Assembly (NCBI GenBank): GCA_964383905.1
Contig: CAYLJO010000033.1
Span: 1 to 39,444 of the forward strand
Reading direction: 5' to 3'
DNA: 39,444 nt
From: CAYLJO01 sp964383905
GTDB lineage: Bacteria > Acidobacteriota > Blastocatellia > Pyrinomonadales > Pyrinomonadaceae
Below are positions 34,404 through 39,444 of the stretch, in pieces. The stretch's first letter is position 1; every line of letters begins with the position of its first letter. The notes under the pieces are model-generated. The model was not told the origin of the DNA and did no database searches. It was given only the letters and a program-made list of their open reading frames with translations. The translations under genes and the position numbers were made by a program.

Positions 34404-37400
34404 TTAGACTTCGGCCGCGGGGCTGTTTGAGGCCCTGGCGGCTTTGAGTAGCGGCTGCATCAGTCGAAACCCTTCTTCCAATTCTGACAGCATCACGACG
34501 GTGTCTTGCGCCAGCCCGCCGCGCCCCTGCTCCTCTAGCTGCGCGCACAGTTCTGCCATTCGATCGGCGCCCATATTGCTGAAGCTTCCCCTCAGTGCGT
34601 GAGCCTGCCGGGCCAGAGCCGGCGGATCATCCTGCTCGATGGTCCGGCGCAGCGCGGCGAGGCGGCTCCCGGTATCCGATATAAACAGATCGACCAATTC
34701 AACAACCAGTTGCGGGCCAAGCTCCTTGCTTAAGGCGGCAAGTCTTTCCTTAACCCCGTCACCCGCCTCGGCGGTCGTCGCCGTTAGATCAGTCCCGGCG
34801 GGCTTCTCCGGCTCACCGGTTGGCCGGTCATTGGTGAGGGCCTCGGCCCGGTGCAGCCAGTGCTCGATCATTGCGGCCAGGTCTTCCTGCCTGATGGGCT
34901 TCGAAATGTAATCGTCCATTCCGGCGGCCAGACATTTCTCACGCTCGCCCTGCATCGCGTTGGCCGTCATGGCGATGATCGGCATGTGGCCTGATGCCCC
35001 TTCCCGTCTGCGGATTTCCGCCGCCACCTTATACCCATCCATTTCCGGCATCTGGCAGTCTGTCAACACCAGCGCGTAGTGGATGCGCGCGAGCGCTTCC
35101 AGAAGTTCGAGCCCGTTAGCGACGGCGTCCGCCTGGTAGCCCAGCTTCTCAACCTGTCGCATCGCCACCCTCTGATTGACGGGATTGTCTTCGGCGATCA
35201 GGATGCGGGCGCGTGGGCGCGGCCGGGCCTCCCCTTGAGTGGTCTGCATTTTTGTCTCTTTCAGGGTGTGCCGCGTCACCAGTTTGGAGGGCGCGGTGTT
35301 GGAGGAAGTGGCCGCATCCGTTGACTCGGCCATCACGATTGCCAGGCAGTCGAAGAGTTGTGATTGGCGCACGGGCTTTGTGAGGTAGGCCGCAATGCCG
35401 GCCATGCGTGCCGTTCCCGCGTCCCCGCGCTGGCCGAACGAAGTCAGCATCACCAGCGGGACACTCGCGAGGGCCGCGTCGGCCTTAATTTGATGGGCCA
35501 ACTCGAAGCCGTCCATGCCCGGCATTTGCAGATCCAGGATCACCACGTCGTAAGGCTGCCCGCCAGCGACTGCGCCGCTGAGCATCTCGAGCGCCTGCGG
35601 CCCGTCGCCCGCCTCCCCGGCCGCCATGTTCCATGAGGCGGTTTGATGAAGCAGGATCTTCCGGTTGGTCGCGTTATCATCTACCACCAGCACCCGCAGG
35701 CCGCAGAGGTCGGTGCGGGGGGTGGGTGCCTGCTGCTGGCGGCCCGCCTGCTTCTCCAGGCGCGCCGTGAACCAGAAGGTTGACCCCCGGCCCGGCTCGC
35801 TCTCGACGCCGATCTCCCCGCCCATCAGTTGAACGAGTTGTTTAGAGATGGCGAGCCCCAGCCCCGTGCCGCCGTATTTACGCGTGGTCGAGCCGTCGGC
35901 CTGGGTGAAGGACTGGAAGAGCAGACGCTGCGTTTCCTTCGTAATACCGACCCCCGTGTCTCTGACGGAGAACCGCAGCACGGCGTAGGTGGCTGTTTCC
36001 TCCACCTTTGTGACGTGGACAAAAACTTCACCGCGCTCCGTAAACTTGACGCCGTTGCTGATCAGATTCGTGAGGACTTGCCGCAGCCGGCCCGGGTCGC
36101 CACTGAGCATCACCGGGACATCGTCGTGGACTAAGGTGGCCAGCTCGATCTGTCTCGCATGGGCCTGCTCGGCGAGCAGTTCCGTCGTCTCCTCGACCGC
36201 GTTTCGCAAGTCGAAGTCCAGCGTCTCAAATTGGAGCTTGCCCGCCTCGATCTTTGAGAAGTCGAGAATGTCATTGATGATGGTGAGGAGCGCTTCGCCG
36301 CTCGACCGGATTGCTTCAGCACACTCGCGCTGCTCGTCGTTCAAAGGGGTGTCCATCAGAATTCCCGTCATCCCGATCACCCCGTTCATCGGCGTGCGGA
36401 TCTCATGGCTCATGTTGGCCAGAAATTCTGACTTCAACCGCGCCGACTCCAGCGCCGCGTCGCGCGCCTGCTCTAGCTCCGCCTCGATTAGTTTCTGCCC
36501 CGTAATATCCCTGGAGACCCCGACCAGCCCGATGCTCGCCCCGTCATCACCCTTAATCGGCACCTTCGTCGCCGATACCCAGCGGAACTCGCCATCCGCC
36601 AGCCTGATCCTTTCCACTTTACCGATCAGAGGCTCTTGCGACCTCATCAGCTGTTGCTCGTCGGCGTAGGCCTCGCGCGCGTGCTCCGGCGTGAAGAAGT
36701 CAAAATCGGTTCTCCCGATCGCCTCATCCGTGTCACTGAGACCGAGGACCCGGGCCTGGGCCTTGTTGATTTTGGTGAACCGGGAGTCGGCATCCTTGAA
36801 GTAAATGGTGTCGGGGATGCTGTCCATTAAGGCGTGCAGCAGGTCACGCTCTTTGGCCAGCGCCTCCTCGCCACGCTTGCGCTCAATGGCTAAGGCGATC
36901 TGGCTCCCGACCGAGGAGAGGAGTTCCAGGTCGCGCTCACCGTAAGCTTTCTCATCCTCATAATGCTGCACGGCCAGGACGCCGATGGTCTCGGCCGGCG
37001 TCCTGAGCGGTACGCCCAGCCACGACGCCGGGGGTGTCCCGACGAGGTCGATCTCGCCCTGCTCGACCAGCCGGCCGAGGACTTCCTTGGTGATCAGCAT
37101 GGGGCGGCCGGTGCGGAAGACATACGCGGCGCAGCCCCGGCCAGGTTTTTGCGGGGGCGCGGCCGAATCGAACTTATTGACCAGCAGCGGCATGGAGAAG
37201 AGATCGGCCTGTTTGTCATAAAGGGCGACAAAGAAATTCTCGGCGTAAATTACTTTCTTGAGCGACTGATGGATTAAGGTCAGCAGTTCGGTGAGGTTGG
37301 AAGTAACACTGATCCCTTGCATGACCTTATGGATGACGGCGCGCTCCTGCTCCACCCGCTTGCGCTTCGTGATGTCGCGGCCGGTACCGCGGTACCCTAT

Positions 37401-38411
37401 CAGGCCGCCGCCGTCGTCGAGAATCGGCACGGCGTTGGTTTCCAGATAGCGATACGTCCCGTCCTTATGCCGCCACCGCGCGACCAGGCCCGCCCATCCG
37501 CGCTTCTCTGAGGTAAAGTTCGGCATGACTTTTTCGATCCCCCGCCGATCCTCCTCATGTATCAAGCTCAGAATGTCCTTGCCAAGAAGCTCTTCGGGCC
37601 GGTAGCCGAGGATTGCTTCAACGGCCGGATTGCTGTAAGTCAGGCGGCCGTCCGGATCCATCGCCCGGATCCACTCGTTGGTCGTCTCAACGATAGAACG
37701 GTACTTTTCTTCGCCCTCACGTAGCGCCTCCTCGGCCTGTTTGCGCTCATCGGCATCCTTTACCATGCCACGTGTCACAAAGATAGCAATCGCGATGGCA
37801 ACGGTACCGGCCAGCACGATCAGGAAGAGGACGAGCACACGTGCCCTGGCATAGCTGGCCGTGCCCTCCCTGGCGGTCTCGTCCATCTGATCACCTTCAA
37901 ACTGCACGAAAGCTTCCCAGGCATGTTGATAATCGACCAGATGTGGCAGCGTCTCCCCAACCATCATGGCCCTGGCTTCTTCGGACTTATTTTCGTGAAG
38001 AAGCAGGTCAAGGGCGTGCCGGTAGCTCTCGACGTACGGAGCCCTTCTCCTTTTGACCGCGGCAAACAGCTCCTCTTCCTTACCGGGCTCAATCTTCCGT
38101 TCAATCTGCCCGACCAAATTGGAGATCTGATCGGTGTTCTCAGCCCGCCGGGCAAGGAGCGGAGCAATAGCCTCGCCGTCCTTCAGGAGAAAGACCTCCA
38201 TCGTGATCCGGTTGTTGAGGTTGGAGTAGCTGAGTGCTTCCCGTGCCAGTTGTACCTTCGCCCACCGTTGCTTCAGTATCTTCTCGAGGTTCGCATTGAC
38301 TTGGCCCATGCGATTGAGTCCCAGCCAACCGATGCTGACCAGGACGGCGATCAGGAAGCTGAACGCAACCCCCAGTCTGATTCCGACGTTCTGATTCCTC
38401 GTCACTTCCAT
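34404..38411 (-). CDS. Hybrid sensor histidine kinase with two receivers and an HPt domain
   Basis: From ATG 38411 (AGGTGG upstream) this is a 1335-residue phosphorelay kinase. Membrane helices at about 9-32 and 190-215 enclose a helical sensor domain of the four-helix chemoreceptor-like type. Then come PAS (230-350), GAF (355-512), PAS (520-640) and HisKA with the phospho-acceptor His669 (ANMSHEIRTP). The HATPase domain (about 770-888) contains the N box NLISNGVKF and RDTGVGI. Receiver 1 has Asp960 (ILDLQMPGMDG), receiver 2 has Asp1118 (LTDCQMPEMDG), and the HPt domain has His1271 (RQAHALRGSFSNMG). Phosphate can thus flow His-Asp-His to a partner receiver, most simply the receiver-GGDEF protein next in the operon. 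Starting at TTG 38444 would add 11 residues. Confidence 0.95.
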   Translation of the reverse strand: MEVTRNQNVGIRLGVAFSFLIAVLVSIGWLGLNRMGQVNANLEKILKQRWAKVQLAREALSYSNLNNRITMEVFLLKDGEAIAPLLARRAENTDQISNLVGQIERKIEPGKEEELFAAVKRRRAPYVESYRHALDLLLHENKSEEARAMMVGETLPHLVDYQHAWEAFVQFEGDQMDETAREGTASYARARVLVLFLIVLAGTVAIAIAIFVTRGMVKDADERKQAEEALREGEEKYRSIVETTNEWIRAMDPDGRLTYSNPAVEAILGYRPEELLGKDILSLIHEEDRRGIEKVMPNFTSEKRGWAGLVARWRHKDGTYRYLETNAVPILDDGGGLIGYRGTGRDITKRKRVEQERAVIHKVMQGISVTSNLTELLTLIHQSLKKVIYAENFFVALYDKQADLFSMPLLVNKFDSAAPPQKPGRGCAAYVFRTGRPMLITKEVLGRLVEQGEIDLVGTPPASWLGVPLRTPAETIGVLAVQHYEDEKAYGERDLELLSSVGSQIALAIERKRGEEALAKERDLLHALMDSIPDTIYFKDADSRFTKINKAQARVLGLSDTDEAIGRTDFDFFTPEHAREAYADEQQLMRSQEPLIGKVERIRLADGEFRWVSATKVPIKGDDGASIGLVGVSRDITGQKLIEAELEQARDAALESARLKSEFLANMSHEIRTPMNGVIGMTGILMDTPLNDEQRECAEAIRSSGEALLTIINDILDFSKIEAGKLQFETLDFDLRNAVEETTELLAEQAHARQIELATLVHDDVPVMLSGDPGRLRQVLTNLISNGVKFTERGEVFVHVTKVEETATYAVLRFSVRDTGVGITKETQRLLFQSFTQADGSTTRKYGGTGLGLAISKQLVQLMGGEIGVESEPGRGSTFWFTARLEKQAGRQQQAPTPRTDLCGLRVLVVDDNATNRKILLHQTASWNMAAGEAGDGPQALEMLSGAVAGGQPYDVVILDLQMPGMDGFELAHQIKADAALASVPLVMLTSFGQRGDAGTARMAGIAAYLTKPVRQSQLFDCLAIVMAESTDAATSSNTAPSKLVTRHTLKETKMQTTQGEARPRPRARILIAEDNPVNQRVAMRQVEKLGYQADAVANGLELLEALARIHYALVLTDCQMPEMDGYKVAAEIRRREGASGHMPIIAMTANAMQGEREKCLAAGMDDYISKPIRQEDLAAMIEHWLHRAEALTNDRPTGEPEKPAGTDLTATTAEAGDGVKERLAALSKELGPQLVVELVDLFISDTGSRLAALRRTIEQDDPPALARQAHALRGSFSNMGADRMAELCAQLEEQGRGGLAQDTVVMLSELEEGFRLMQPLLKAARASNSPAAEV

Positions 38412-39161
38412 ACCCAGCCACCTGGCAAAGTTAGCTTTGATCAAGCGCTTCGAACTCTCTCCTGCGCCTCAACCGGGCTCACAGCTTGAGACGCTACCGG
38501 CCCCCGGCATGACGGCCGGGTTGTGGCAAATCATGCGTCCCTTCGATCGATTGAATCTACTTGTTGGTCGTCTGAAGCGGGGTGGGGGTTCACCTTGACG
38601 TTCGTCCCATATCAGCTCGCATCCGGGGGGAATTTATTGAATGGAGGCCGCCATCTTACTGTCACTATTACACTAATCACGGCTTCGCACACGCCACCGG
38701 GGATCATCTTGCAAGTTGTGGGCCACATTCTTCATAGCACAATGCAGATTTTAGCAGGGCGTCGAGGCGCTACGCCTGGAGTTGGGGATCACCAATGGCA
38801 GAAGCATGACGCTGCGCGTGTCAATGCCTTGACGAAGGTGGCGCCGGCAGCGCGCCGGGCCGCCTCTCGGAGCCCGTAACACCCTGCCCGCGGTTGATCA
38901 GGACACACCTCGGGAGATTAACGGAACGGTTCTTGCTGGAGTTGGCAGTGGCCGCCCATGGCGAAGTCGCGCCGAACGCTCGCCTCAACTCAACCGGAAC
39001 TATCAGCTGAACGACTATGGGTGGAGATTTGAGAACTGAAATCCGGCCGTACCTGTTTAAGTGTTCAGCGCGTGGCGGGCTCACCGGGACATCGCGCTGC
39101 CGCCCGTGCCTGATGGTCCTGAGCGTGGCCCGACATCGTTAAAGAGGGACTTACTCGACAG
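38412..39161. other. Long intergenic region, no recognised gene
   Basis: In these 750 bases I find no convincing gene. CCCGGC-ATGACG-GCCGGG (38503-38520) is a short hairpin in the presumed leader of the kinase. Patches such as 38760-38830 and 38960-39050 look mildly coding-like but are broken by stops in every frame, so they may be gene remnants. Confidence 0.45.
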
Positions 39162-39444
39162 ATGACAGACCAAAGCACAATTTTACGAACCATGGACGTC
39201 CCTCTCACTTCAAGCCCGACCGCCCCCGCCGGCCCTGTGCAGGTAAACTCTACGGGGGGCCGGGATTCAGCAGCCGGCGCACGCACCATCGCAGTGACAA
39301 GTGGCAAGGGCGGGGTCGGCAAGTCCAACGTCGCCGTCAACCTGGCACTCGAACTCGCCACCCGTAACCGCCGCGTCACGCTGCTCGACGCCGTCTTCGC
39401 GTTGGCGAACGCCGACGTCTTGCTCGGTCTCAACCCCGAATACC
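39162..39444 (+). CDS. MinD/FlhG-like ParA-family ATPase, cut by the window end
   Basis: The first 94 residues show a variable leader and then TIAVTSGKGGVGKSNVAVNL, the deviant Walker A motif of MinD/ParA ATPases with the signature lysine, and ANADVLLGLNPEY, close to the FlhG (YlxH) group that positions and counts flagella. The usual DADxGLAN following strand 2 is DAVFALAN here, so the second Asp and the Gly are missing. The start may be ATG 39162 or the in-frame ATG 39192; neither has an ideal ribosome site. Flagellar or pole-placement function is inferred from the ANADVLLGL segment. Confidence 0.85.
   Translation, partial: MTDQSTILRTMDVPLTSSPTAPAGPVQVNSTGGRDSAAGARTIAVTSGKGGVGKSNVAVNLALELATRNRRVTLLDAVFALANADVLLGLNPEY

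Noticed and set aside
38523..38879. A 118-residue plus-strand frame before the MinD-like gene
   Set aside because: It begins with a non-ATG codon, lacks a ribosome site, and has a composition typical of chance frames in GC-rich DNA.
1..39444. tRNA, rRNA or CRISPR arrays
   Set aside because: No cloverleaf with a GTTCRA arm in the right context, no rRNA-like segment, and no regularly spaced direct repeats with unique spacers were seen.

Overview
The window most likely comes from an Acidobacteriota genome, probably Blastocatellia or a relative. The main evidence is a large TonB-dependent receptor with an N-terminal carboxypeptidase-regulatory-like domain, and an orphan duplicated ABC permease of the ADOP type with the prefix domain typical of that phylum. 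Base composition is moderately GC-rich. The DNA is not continuous: two runs of exactly 100 N (14302-14401 and 20476-20575) join three contigs. The first gap is flanked by an exact 55-base duplication, so it is an assembler overlap and the interrupted gene can be rebuilt. The second gap truncates a Hen1 gene and hides an unknown amount of sequence.

Contig A (1-14301) carries the SusC-like receptor with its own promoter, perfect palindrome and terminator; a winged-helix SAM methyltransferase; a 566-residue protein with an acetyltransferase-like core; a two-gene cytochrome bd oxidase operon (cydA-cydB); a zinc alcohol dehydrogenase; a LysE-like exporter; a phosphoketolase; and the C-terminal half of a small envelope protein whose N-terminal half lies across the first gap. 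Contig B (14402-20475) holds the rest of that protein, the ADOP permease with a candidate operator, a tyrosine-recombinase fragment that ends at an inverted repeat, and a metzincin-like metalloprotease gene broken by two apparent one-base losses in G runs. A small secreted-protein gene upstream looks broken in the same way.

Contig C (20576-39444) starts inside hen1 (RNA 3'-end methylation). It continues with an M28 peptidase, an exported protein of unknown function, a single-domain response regulator, and a DNA-repair island. The island contains a ligase-less LigD (phosphoesterase plus polymerase), a small basic protein, a four-cysteine uracil-DNA glycosylase, an archaeal-type ATP-dependent DNA ligase and a 50-residue basic protein; no Ku gene is visible. 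After it come an aldo/keto reductase, a succinate-semialdehyde dehydrogenase, a ZIP metal transporter and a signalling operon. That operon is a 1335-residue hybrid histidine kinase (PAS-GAF-PAS-HisKA-HATPase-REC-REC-HPt) followed 11 bases later by a receiver-GGDEF protein that is split by a frameshift. The window ends in the start of a MinD/FlhG-like ATPase.

The clearest non-coding signal is a family of five purine-rich repeats built from 8-10-base CRCAGAGG-type units. Every copy lies 18-73 bases after the stop codon of a minus-strand gene and in the sense orientation of that gene. Other regulatory candidates are the receptor promoter with its 20-base palindrome, a 15-base palindrome over the start of the ADOP promoter, and two strong hairpins ahead of the response regulator.
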